From Bacteroidota bacterium (GTDB lineage Bacteria; Bacteroidota; Ignavibacteria; UBA10030), in assembly GCA_003519375.1 (NCBI GenBank), contig DOWV01000104.1, forward strand, positions 1 through 6,559: a stretch of DNA of 6,559 nucleotides, in the 5' to 3' direction. The position numbers and the translations under genes are program-made. This document shows positions 1-6,559 of the stretch, piece after piece. Position 1 is the first letter of the stretch, and the number at the start of each line of letters is the position of its first letter. The notes under the pieces were generated by a model. That model saw only the letters and a list, made by a program, of their open reading frames with translations, had not been told where the DNA came from and did no database searches.

Positions 1-1077
1 CGGCAGGACGTGTGCCACCATGAGCGGGAATGCCTGCTGAGCCTGATCACGGATGATGTGGCCGTCCGCGCCGATGAGCTGCTGTTGAAGAACCGGCATT
101 TTACCGCTCACAGCGAGAGCGTAACAGATCATTCCCGGGATGATGAAAATGAACACCGGCAGGAGTTTGAAAAACGCAGCGGCAATCGACCCGCGCCGGG
201 CTTGTGTTTCATTCGGAGCACTCAGCGCGCGTTGCACAATGTACTGATCGGTGCACCAGTACCACAATCCGATGATCGGCGCACAGAACAACATCCCGAG
301 CCATGGATAATTGTCATTGAAGTACCACGCCATCTTACCGACCTCTTTCACGGGAGCCCAGGTGCCTTCGACGCCGGCCGGGACCAGCGGTTTCCAGAGG
401 TTGAACATCTCAGAGCCGACGATGGACCGGAGCTCTGACCATCCTCCGAGGTACTGCAAGCCGAAGAACGTCACGAGCGCTGATCCGACAATGAGGATAA
501 TGGTTTGAAGTGCTTCCGTGTAAGCAACAGCGCTCATGCCGCCGACGATGGTATACAGTCCGGTGACAACGATGACCAGTACCGATCCCACCCAGAAACT
601 GTCCAAGCCGAAAAGACTAATATCCGGAAGCAGGACGGCGAAGACGACGCCGCCGGCGTACACCCCGACTGCAATTTTTGTGAGGACATAGGCAACAAGA
701 GAGATGCCGGAGAGGACGGTGCGAGCTTGAGGAGAAAACCTTCGCTCGAGAAATTCGGGCATCGTGAAGACCTTCGATCGCATGTAGAACGGCACCATCA
801 CCCAGCCGAGAACGAGCAGACACCAGGCATGCAATTCATAGTGTGCCATTGCCACGCCATCCGTGGCTCCCGACCCGGCGAGACCAACCAGGTGCTCTGA
901 TCCGATGTTGGATGCGAAGATCGAGGCGCCGACAATGAACCAGCCCAGATTTCGTCCTGCAAGAAAGTAGCCTGTCGATGTGTTCTCAGATTTCTTGTAG
1001 ACCCACCATGCGAGACCGAGCACGATGGTAAAATAACCGGCAATGACAATCCAGTCTACAGCTTGGAGAATGGCCAT
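1..1077 (-). CDS. Sodium/sugar symporter (SSS family, SGLT type), 3'-truncated by window edge
   Basis: Inner-membrane transporter that uses the sodium gradient to bring a sugar or polyol into the cytoplasm. The frame runs without a stop from ATG at 1077 to position 1, giving 359 residues; family members are usually about 500-600 aa, so the C-terminal third is outside the window. The start is supported by AGGTGAGG five bases upstream. Hydrophobic helices are evident at about residues 8-26, 45-70, 84-99, 121-150, 160-180, 187-210, 258-275 and 300-323. Family motifs include YFLAGRNLGW (37-46), SNIGSEHLVGLAG (56-68) and LWYWCTDQYIVQRALSA (271-287). Compared from memory with human SGLT1, the sugar-contact residues N78, H83, E102, Y290, W291 and K321 correspond to N57, H62, E81, Y273, W274 and K304, with matching spacing; the Na2-site A76 and I79 correspond to A55 and I58. 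This supports a sugar or polyol substrate over proline, pantothenate or acetate. The exact sugar cannot be told. It is the last visible gene of the cluster. Confidence 0.95.
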   Translation of the reverse strand, partial: MAILQAVDWIVIAGYFTIVLGLAWWVYKKSENTSTGYFLAGRNLGWFIVGASIFASNIGSEHLVGLAGSGATDGVAMAHYELHAWCLLVLGWVMVPFYMRSKVFTMPEFLERRFSPQARTVLSGISLVAYVLTKIAVGVYAGGVVFAVLLPDISLFGLDSFWVGSVLVIVVTGLYTIVGGMSAVAYTEALQTIILIVGSALVTFFGLQYLGGWSELRSIVGSEMFNLWKPLVPAGVEGTWAPVKEVGKMAWYFNDNYPWLGMLFCAPIIGLWYWCTDQYIVQRALSAPNETQARRGSIAAAFFKLLPVFIFIIPGMICYALAVSGKMPVLQQQLIGADGHIIRDQAQQAFPLMVAHVLP

Positions 1078-1082
1078 GAGAT

Positions 1083-1090
1083 CCTCACCT
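1083..1090 (-). promoter_or_regulatory. Ribosome binding site of the symporter
   Basis: On the minus strand the sequence reads AGGTGAGG followed by five bases (ATCTC) and then the ATG at 1077. The GAGG core is well placed and fixes the start of a gene that has no stop codon in the window. Confidence 0.7.
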
Positions 1091-1247
1091 GCAGTTGTGA
1101 TGGATGGGGGGATTGAACGGTTGAATGGCCATAAGATAGAAAATTTTCGTCTTGGTACTTCATACTGGAGGCCGGAAAACACGGAGTCCCACCCGCAATG
1201 GATCTGCGGTTGGATGAAAGGAGGCGAGGAAACGACCCCATGGAACA

Positions 1248-1262
1248 GGCGGATTACCCGCC
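1248..1262. other. Short perfect hairpin or operator-like inverted repeat in the symporter leader
   Basis: GGCGG (1248-1252) and CCGCC (1258-1262) form a perfect 5-bp GC stem around a 5-base loop (ATTAC on the plus strand, GTAAT on the minus). It lies between the stop of the beta-helix gene and the symporter start, about 170 bases upstream of the latter. It could be a small RNA hairpin or a short protein-binding palindrome. The stem is short enough that chance cannot be excluded. Confidence 0.3.
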
Positions 1263-1290
1263 GATTCCCCGGCATGGTCAAGAGGGCAGC

Positions 1291-1336
1291 ACGGTTTGCC
1301 GGAGTCGGGCCTTTGCCCCGACCCCGGCCGAACCGT
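1291..1336 (-). terminator. GC-rich hairpin just after the beta-helix gene (possible terminator or 3'-end stabiliser)
   Basis: Two long arms, 1291-1309 and 1317-1336, pair as ACGGTT/AACCGT, GCCGG/CCGGC and GTCGGG/CCCGAC. That gives 17 base pairs interrupted by one mismatch (1303 against 1323) and a small internal bulge (1297 against 1329-1330), around a 7-base loop. On the transcribed minus strand it begins eight bases after the TAA of the beta-helix gene, where an intrinsic terminator would be expected. The sequence that follows (GCTGCCCTCTTGACC) has no U-run, so efficient Rho-independent termination is doubtful. It may instead be a partial terminator or an RNA 3'-end protector that lowers expression of the downstream symporter. 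Confidence 0.5.
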
Positions 1337-1344
1337 CATGATCA

Positions 1345-3645
1345 TTACTTCATCAACACCATTTTCATCGTCTGGGTGAAATTGCCCGCCGTCAGCCGAT
1401 ACAGGTAGACGCCGGAGCTCAACGCCGACGCATCGAAATTCATCCGATACGTGCCGGCAGACAAGTTCTCATCCACCAGCCTGGCAACCGGCTGCCCGAG
1501 GATATTGAAGACCTCGAGAAGGACATGACTGCTCTTGGTGATGGAGAACTGGAACGTTGTCGACGGATTGAACGGATTCGGATAATTCTGAGCAAGTTGC
1601 ATCTCTCGCGGCATAAGCTCCTCGTCGCGCACGGCCGTTGCGGTAGTCGTGCTCCCCTTGATCTCGGCGAGTTGTGTGTAGACGTACTTCGATGTGGAAG
1701 CTGCTCCCTCGTACCATGGGTAGATCCGGAAATAGAACGCCTTCCCGCTTGGCACGGTGGCTCCGACTTTGTACGCGTAGCGCGTCGTGGCCGTCACGCT
1801 GCCCGAGTTGTCCAGCTTCACCGTATCCGCATTGAGTCGTGTCTTCGTTGCAAACGACGCATCTGTCGAATAGTAGACATTGAACCTCATCGTGCTGGTT
1901 CCACCGCCGCAACTCCATAAGGAAACCGAATCGACGACGAATGCGAAGCCCGCCTTCGGCGCGGCCGAAAGCTGGATCCAGCGATTTGCCACTTCTCCAG
2001 TTTCAGGACCCCACGAAGCTCCGGTCACTCCACCGTCATTTGAAGGCCACCACCGCATGTTCGTTGTACCCAACGGACCATTCGGCGTGCCGGAAAAACT
2101 GCGAACGTAGAAATTGCTGCCGCTGATCGGTTGGCCCGTCACGTTACCAACGATCGTCGAAGGATTCGCACTATCAGGCATAATGAGGTTCCACTTCACT
2201 GACGCGGGGCCCGGACCTCCTGACGGTGGGATTGCCAACCATGCAGCCTTCTTTGCCGGGAACCAGTTGAGATCACCCACGGGATATCCGTTGGCACCCG
2301 CGTTGTATGCCTGAGAGGAGGTAGCATACGAGCAGTCAAGCGTGTCGTCGTAGTACTGATACTTGCGGCGATCCATATCGTCCCGCGATCTTACCCAGAG
2401 CGAAGACGGTGTGTTCTTAGTGAGTTTACCGCCGTCCGGGTCTCTGTACCACCGCATCAGCTTTGTCATGAGTGCCGGTATATTCCCTAGCTTCAACGAC
2501 GAGAGTTTCTTAAACGCACTGATCGAGTCTGCTCCAAGCTTGCTATTAATATGCCACGATAATGGAGAGCCCGCACCGAGTACGTCAGCGGCAGGTGGTG
2601 CATACTGATTAAGAAACGCTTGACCGGAGTCTGAGATGGCGTAGTAGTTATTTGAGATCATCCATTGAGTCGTCTGATCAGGGGCGGTGAAGATCCAGGG
2701 CATCCTGTTGGAACCATTCGGGTATTTTTCCCCCGTATTGGCCCATTCGGCCTGACGGGAAGCATCACCGGAATCTTCTCCGCACGCGAACGCATCGAGG
2801 AACAGATTATTCGTGATGATGGCATTCCCCCCCAAATTTCCCAGCGAAAGAAGTCCGTGGTACGACATGCCATTCACGATCGTGTTATGATCAAAAAGAA
2901 AGTACTTGATCCCTGCTGTCCCGGCACCAGGGTTGGCAAAATTGTAGTGCCGAACCACGCGGTCCTGGAAGTTGACAAAGGTGTTATTCACCAGGATGAG
3001 CGAATCACAGGACGCTTCACGAAGATCGAAGCCTTTGCCTGCGCCCAGGTTGGATGTGCTCAGTGCGCCCATGTCGGCGAAGACCGTGTTCGTGACCTGG
3101 ACTTTCACGGTTGCATTTCCCGTGCGAATATGCTGGCCGGCGATCTGCGTGAACAGGCAGCTGTCGATGATAATAGAGGAGCCCGTCGCGTTGGTATTGA
3201 TGATGCCGCCTTGAATATTATTGAAGTTCGTATCGATCGGCTCAAAGTATCCTGTGACCATGATGTTCTTCATCACAAGATTACCGCCTCCCAATTGAAA
3301 CAGATTCCCGGGCGGTCGGGCTGGGGTCGTGCCGCTTCCCGTCGGGTACAACATGATGATGGGACGTCTGCCCGTACTGTCATTGGCACGCAGGCTGAGC
3401 GTCTTGCCGGTTGTCACATTGAAGATCGCGGTCGCCAGGTAGGTACCCCCCCGCTGTAACTCATAAATGCGCCCCGCAGGAATGCCGTGATTTGTCGTGG
3501 TATCGGCTTTAATCTGTTCGTTGATAAACGAGCTCGCTTGACCATTGTACGGCGTGAGGCGCAGGACACCTTGTTGTCCCTGCGCATCGACCGTGGCCAT
3601 GATCAGGACGGCGAAGACAATTCCGTAGCGTAAGTGTTTCCACAT
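1345..3645 (-). CDS. Secreted right-handed beta-helix protein with T9SS type A sorting domain
   Basis: A complete 766-aa exported protein, probably acting on or binding a polysaccharide at the cell surface. Residues 1-21 form a signal peptide (MWKHLRYG, a hydrophobic stretch, then TVDA with likely cleavage before QGQQ). Residues about 116-340 show successive beta-helix coils with an asparagine ladder (VNNTF, FDHNTI, TNNLF, SNNYY), as in pectate-lyase-like folds and the DUF4957/DUF5123 type of protein. A link containing GYPVGDLNWFP (453-463) leads to a separate, probably beta-sandwich domain at about 483-665. Residues about 684-766 are the T9SS type A sorting domain (NYPNPFNPST, then GVYLYRL and KMVLMK), which is removed on secretion. 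ATG at 3645 follows GGAGG by five bases. The gene lies 72 bp after the receptor, so the two are probably cotranscribed. I cannot identify catalytic residues, so lyase activity is inference; a binding or structural role is equally possible. Confidence 0.93.
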   Translation of the reverse strand: MWKHLRYGIVFAVLIMATVDAQGQQGVLRLTPYNGQASSFINEQIKADTTTNHGIPAGRIYELQRGGTYLATAIFNVTTGKTLSLRANDSTGRRPIIMLYPTGSGTTPARPPGNLFQLGGGNLVMKNIMVTGYFEPIDTNFNNIQGGIINTNATGSSIIIDSCLFTQIAGQHIRTGNATVKVQVTNTVFADMGALSTSNLGAGKGFDLREASCDSLILVNNTFVNFQDRVVRHYNFANPGAGTAGIKYFLFDHNTIVNGMSYHGLLSLGNLGGNAIITNNLFLDAFACGEDSGDASRQAEWANTGEKYPNGSNRMPWIFTAPDQTTQWMISNNYYAISDSGQAFLNQYAPPAADVLGAGSPLSWHINSKLGADSISAFKKLSSLKLGNIPALMTKLMRWYRDPDGGKLTKNTPSSLWVRSRDDMDRRKYQYYDDTLDCSYATSSQAYNAGANGYPVGDLNWFPAKKAAWLAIPPSGGPGPASVKWNLIMPDSANPSTIVGNVTGQPISGSNFYVRSFSGTPNGPLGTTNMRWWPSNDGGVTGASWGPETGEVANRWIQLSAAPKAGFAFVVDSVSLWSCGGGTSTMRFNVYYSTDASFATKTRLNADTVKLDNSGSVTATTRYAYKVGATVPSGKAFYFRIYPWYEGAASTSKYVYTQLAEIKGSTTTATAVRDEELMPREMQLAQNYPNPFNPSTTFQFSITKSSHVLLEVFNILGQPVARLVDENLSAGTYRMNFDASALSSGVYLYRLTAGNFTQTMKMVLMK

Positions 3646-3717
3646 AGCAACCTCCAGAATGGTGAGACATCGATAGTTTAATTATTACTGCTGAGTTTTA
3701 AAAATTGGACTTCGTTC
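3646..3717 (-). other. AT-rich spacer between receptor and beta-helix genes
   Basis: A 72-bp spacer that is clearly more AT-rich than the flanking genes, with runs such as CCAATTTTTAAAACT and GTAATAATTAAACT on the minus strand. I see no terminator-like hairpin after the receptor stop, which favours readthrough into the beta-helix gene. The AT-rich run could hold a secondary promoter, but I find no convincing match to the Bacteroidota TTG / TAnnTTTG pattern. Confidence 0.4.
3651..3655 (-). promoter_or_regulatory. Ribosome binding site of the beta-helix gene
   Basis: The minus strand reads GGAGG, five bases (TTGCT), then ATG at 3645. This near-ideal Shine-Dalgarno sequence decides the start and agrees with the signal peptide beginning right at that methionine. 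Confidence 0.8.
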
Positions 3718-6559
3718 TTAGAATTCGAGTTTTACGCCAAGGTCTGCGGTGAGGCCATAACGCTCGCTCGTGTTCAGGAGTGTGTAATTGTTGACCCGAT
3801 TGACGATGGAAGCGCGTTCTTCAATGCCTGTCAAATTGTTGATACTCAATAGAATGGAGAGATAGTCCGACACCCTCTGCTTCAAAGCGAGATCGACACG
3901 AGTGTACCGGTTCGCAACCTGATCGCCTCTCCCGCTGGCCGAAAATGTGCTGTTGAACTCCGCCTGATGGAAGACCGATATCCTTGCCGAGAATCCTCCT
4001 ATATCATATCCAAGTGAGATATTTCCGTAGAACTCCGGTTGACCTTCCAGTTTCTGTTTCGACTCAACCAATCGGGTTGAATACTTCGGGAACGGGATGC
4101 CGGGAAATTCAGGCAAGAAGTAGTATGAGGTGTCGAACGTGGTCGAATAAAGATGAGTCTCCGAACGCAGGAGAGAGGCGTTGTAGGAGAGGACAAAATT
4201 CTTCAGGAGACCGGGGAGGAAGGAGAGGTTGATCTGATGTTCCAGCTCGAATCCCCATACCTTCGTCGGCTTGGAAGAGTTGTACGGGACGGTCAGTGCG
4301 TAGTCTCCAACGTGGAGCGTTCTCCACCCTATGCCAAAATAGTCAAGCAGTTCGTTCCCCGTCGCATTTGCTCCGCTGAGAATGTGGAACATGTCCCTTA
4401 CGTCTTTGTAGAATACCGAAAGAGAAACTAATCCAATCGTATTCCCATAGAACGATGTATTGATTTCATAATTCCAGGCCTTCGCAGCCCTCAACTGTGA
4501 ATTCCCCAGAATGAGCGTCTTCGCATTACTGGCGCCAGTCCATGAGGCGTACTTCTCAAGTCTCAAGTCGAAATCGGGACGTCCCAACGCTCGGTATGCG
4601 GCGAAACGAATTTTCAGGAAGTCAAAAGGCGACAGACTAAGGTGGAAATTGGGCAGAATGATCGTTTCAGAGTATGTTGCGGTGGTGTCCTTGGTGACTC
4701 CTGCCGGAACTGGAAATCCCCCGATCGAATAGGGTGAATACTTGGACGAATAGTCGTTCGATTCTTGCTCAACCCGGACTCCCGCGATGAGTGTTATGTC
4801 CGGCCCAAAATTCAGCGTGTTCATGAGATACGCCGCACCAACCCGTTCTGTGATCCCGTAGTTCTCCGCATCGATCGCAGGATTGCTGTAGTATTCCGGA
4901 ATCCCATTGGCATCGACGCCGGTTTTGTTCAGGTCGTACCATAGCCGGAGCGCATCCCTGTTGACGATAGGATTAAGGAGGTATGTTCCAAAGAGATTTC
5001 GGTTCAACGGCGTTGCATCGAGAAAATCCGCCGTGTGCACCAACCTGCTCGTCGGTGATTTCACGAATTGTTCATAAAAACCCTGGAACCGCGTGCCGGT
5101 GAAATTTTTGGGTTGTACCGTACCGTCCGGCGCACGGTAGTGATCCTGCCAATAGCCAAGGTAGTACGGCGCGTAGTGCTCTTCGCGTACGCGAGACCTG
5201 TTCTTCACTCGATACTTCCCGCCGGCCTTCAATTCGCCAGCAATCCCCTGGCCGAACGAATATTGCTTCGTATAATCAGCAGAAATTACCCGCTCCTTAT
5301 CGAGGTTCCTTTCCGGCCGAAAGTACGCCGTATAGAGAAAGGCGGTCTGAAAATTGTTGAGCGCAAAGGGAATGAATTGCTCGGGATTGGTCTTGATCAC
5401 CGCCGTCCCCGGCAGCATGCCGGACACCGGCTCCCCTGTCTTCTCATCGGTCAGCGATGGTTCAAAGAAGTTTGCAAGGTAGTCGAACGGGCTCTCCGAG
5501 GTTGACTGGGCAAAAGAAATGCCCCAATTGAGCGTACCACCGAGAACGAAGTTATCACCACGCAGAGAGCTATTGAAGGTATTGGTGCTTTGTTCCCGGT
5601 CGCGGGCCGTGTAAAATACCTGGTCGCCCCACGGGTAGTTCCGGGTTGAAACCAGGTAATCACGGTCAGTCTTCCCGAAGACGTTGCTCAACCGGACCGA
5701 CCCACCGTCCGGTGTATTGACGTCAAGGAGAATGGTTGCACCCTTTCGTTTTCGTATTTCATCGGTGTACTCGAGCGTGAAATCTGTAATCTGATAATCT
5801 CTTGCGTTGTCGAGCCCCTGATCATAATCGATATCGATCCGTTCGTTGCTCCGGTTCCGTTGTTCGAGGTTTCCATTCACCTGAAGACCAAGGATGTCAT
5901 CGAAAAACCGCTCACTGTACTTCACCGCAACATCGTATTGACCATAGGCATTTGTCAGCTGATTGTAGCTTCCTTTGAGATCGAGTCTTACCACTCGCTG
6001 TTCCGGCGCTTTCCTGGTCGAGAGATTGATGCTTCCGGCAATCGCATCTGCATCCTTGTCGGGGGTGAGCGCCTTGTAGAGTTCGACACCAGAGAGCGAA
6101 CCCTGAGAGATCATGCTCAGATCTACTCCTCGTTCGGTAGCATCTGTGGCTGGAATTCGTACTCCGTCAATCGTGATGGAACTAAACCTGTCGCTCAGTC
6201 CACGGAGCACGATCTTGTTTGCCTCGCCTCCGGATCGAGTCAGTGAGACCCCGGATAATCTCCCGATGGCCTCGGCCGCATTTGCATCCGGCACTTCTTG
6301 GATTTTCTCTTCTGAAACAACATTGATAATCGTGTTCGATGTGACCTGCTGGTTCATTGCCGCAACCTGACCGCGCATCTGGCCGGTAATTACAACTTCC
6401 TGCCCCTGAATGACCGTCGATGCCAGGCGAATGTCCAACCGTCTCGTCGTGGTTCGCTCGAGATCCACGTGGATCACTTTCGGCGTGTATCCGATGCATG
6501 ACACCCTGAGGCTGTACACATTCAGTGGAATCCCTGTTATGGTGAATTCACCTTCGATG
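3718..6559 (-). CDS. TonB-dependent outer-membrane receptor, 5'-truncated by window edge
   Basis: Outer-membrane beta-barrel importer powered by TonB/ExbBD. The open frame continues past the right edge: 946 codons are visible, beginning IEGEFTITGIPLN, so the GTG at 6519 is an internal valine and not the start. Numbering from that valine, the end of a carboxypeptidase-regulatory-like domain is visible (to about residue 35, with SLRVSCIGYTP), followed by a TonB-box-like EVVITGQ (41-47). The plug domain spans about 64-170, with INVVSEEKIQEVPDANAAEAIGRLSGVSL split across 65-93, LRGL at 105-108, ITIDGVRIP at 115-123 and ALTPDKDADAIAGSINL near 150-166. The remaining roughly 760 residues are the barrel, ending in the aromatic VKLEF expected for an outer-membrane protein. 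The plug resembles the TonB-Xanth-Caul group (TIGR01782), often linked to carbohydrate uptake, more than SusC. The signal peptide lies outside the window. The substrate is unknown; context suggests a glycan fragment. Confidence 0.94.
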   Translation of the reverse strand, partial: IEGEFTITGIPLNVYSLRVSCIGYTPKVIHVDLERTTTRRLDIRLASTVIQGQEVVITGQMRGQVAAMNQQVTSNTIINVVSEEKIQEVPDANAAEAIGRLSGVSLTRSGGEANKIVLRGLSDRFSSITIDGVRIPATDATERGVDLSMISQGSLSGVELYKALTPDKDADAIAGSINLSTRKAPEQRVVRLDLKGSYNQLTNAYGQYDVAVKYSERFFDDILGLQVNGNLEQRNRSNERIDIDYDQGLDNARDYQITDFTLEYTDEIRKRKGATILLDVNTPDGGSVRLSNVFGKTDRDYLVSTRNYPWGDQVFYTARDREQSTNTFNSSLRGDNFVLGGTLNWGISFAQSTSESPFDYLANFFEPSLTDEKTGEPVSGMLPGTAVIKTNPEQFIPFALNNFQTAFLYTAYFRPERNLDKERVISADYTKQYSFGQGIAGELKAGGKYRVKNRSRVREEHYAPYYLGYWQDHYRAPDGTVQPKNFTGTRFQGFYEQFVKSPTSRLVHTADFLDATPLNRNLFGTYLLNPIVNRDALRLWYDLNKTGVDANGIPEYYSNPAIDAENYGITERVGAAYLMNTLNFGPDITLIAGVRVEQESNDYSSKYSPYSIGGFPVPAGVTKDTTATYSETIILPNFHLSLSPFDFLKIRFAAYRALGRPDFDLRLEKYASWTGASNAKTLILGNSQLRAAKAWNYEINTSFYGNTIGLVSLSVFYKDVRDMFHILSGANATGNELLDYFGIGWRTLHVGDYALTVPYNSSKPTKVWGFELEHQINLSFLPGLLKNFVLSYNASLLRSETHLYSTTFDTSYYFLPEFPGIPFPKYSTRLVESKQKLEGQPEFYGNISLGYDIGGFSARISVFHQAEFNSTFSASGRGDQVANRYTRVDLALKQRVSDYLSILLSINNLTGIEERASIVNRVNNYTLLNTSERYGLTADLGVKLEF

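Noticed and set aside
10..900. Plus-strand open frames of 131-142 aa across the symporter region
   Set aside because: They are antisense to the symporter frame, whose translation matches the SSS family along its whole length; their products are rich in charged residues and match nothing I know.
1130..1175. Possible promoter for the symporter around TATCTTATGG on the minus strand
   Set aside because: It only partly resembles the Bacteroidota TAnnTTTG element and no well-spaced upstream TTG element is evident.
1056..1241. A 61-aa minus-strand leader-peptide candidate overlapping the symporter start
   Set aside because: No convincing ribosome binding site, no hydrophobic or regulatory-peptide character, and it overlaps the symporter out of frame.
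1078..1344. Riboswitch or small RNA in the 267-bp gap
   Set aside because: Apart from the two hairpins I recognise no conserved riboswitch or RNA family core here.
1469..1918. A 149-aa minus-strand frame within the beta-helix gene
   Set aside because: It is the same strand in another frame over the middle and sorting domains; the 766-aa frame is intact there, so this is neither a separate gene nor a frameshift remnant.
2665..3459. A 264-aa plus-strand open frame antisense to the beta-helix gene
   Set aside because: It lies wholly inside a well-supported gene on the other strand, has no recognisable domain or ribosome binding site, and looks like a composition shadow.
1..6559. CRISPR array, tRNA/rRNA, insertion sequence or phage genes
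   Set aside because: No regularly spaced repeats, tRNA-like cloverleaf, transposase frame or terminal inverted repeats were seen; nearly the whole window is occupied by three intact coding frames.

Overview
The window holds three genes, all on the minus strand, so they are transcribed from right to left. In that order they are: a TonB-dependent outer-membrane receptor whose 5' end lies beyond the right edge; a complete secreted beta-helix protein with a C-terminal type IX secretion (T9SS) sorting domain; and a sodium/sugar symporter of the SGLT type whose 3' end lies beyond the left edge. Both edge genes are open. The symporter has no stop codon inside the window, so a search for closed ORFs misses it; I translated it directly from position 1077 down to position 1.

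The organism is probably a member of the Bacteroidota/Chlorobiota side of the FCB group. The main evidence is the T9SS tail containing NYPNPFNPST and ending in KMVLMK, which is typical of Ignavibacteria, Kapabacteria and related lineages. A TonB receptor with a carboxypeptidase-regulatory-like N-terminal domain fits this. Base composition is roughly balanced by eye, higher than cultured Ignavibacteria, so a metagenomic relative is possible. The exact lineage cannot be read from this window.

Layout: 1-1077 symporter (N-terminal 359 residues); 1078-1344 intergenic leader with two hairpins and a short tandem repeat; 1345-3645 beta-helix/T9SS protein (766 aa); 3646-3717 AT-rich 72-bp spacer; 3718-6559 TonB-dependent receptor (946 codons visible). 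The first two genes in transcription order are probably cotranscribed. The third could be read through a GC-rich hairpin or have its own promoter.

Together the genes look like a compact carbohydrate-acquisition locus. A cell-surface or secreted beta-helix protein would bind or cut a polysaccharide, the receptor would bring the products across the outer membrane, and the symporter would carry the sugar into the cytoplasm. The symporter's sugar specificity is supported by conserved binding residues. The enzymatic role of the beta-helix protein and the receptor's substrate are inference. No SusD-like lipoprotein is visible, which sets the locus apart from a classical Sus-type locus, although one could lie outside the window.
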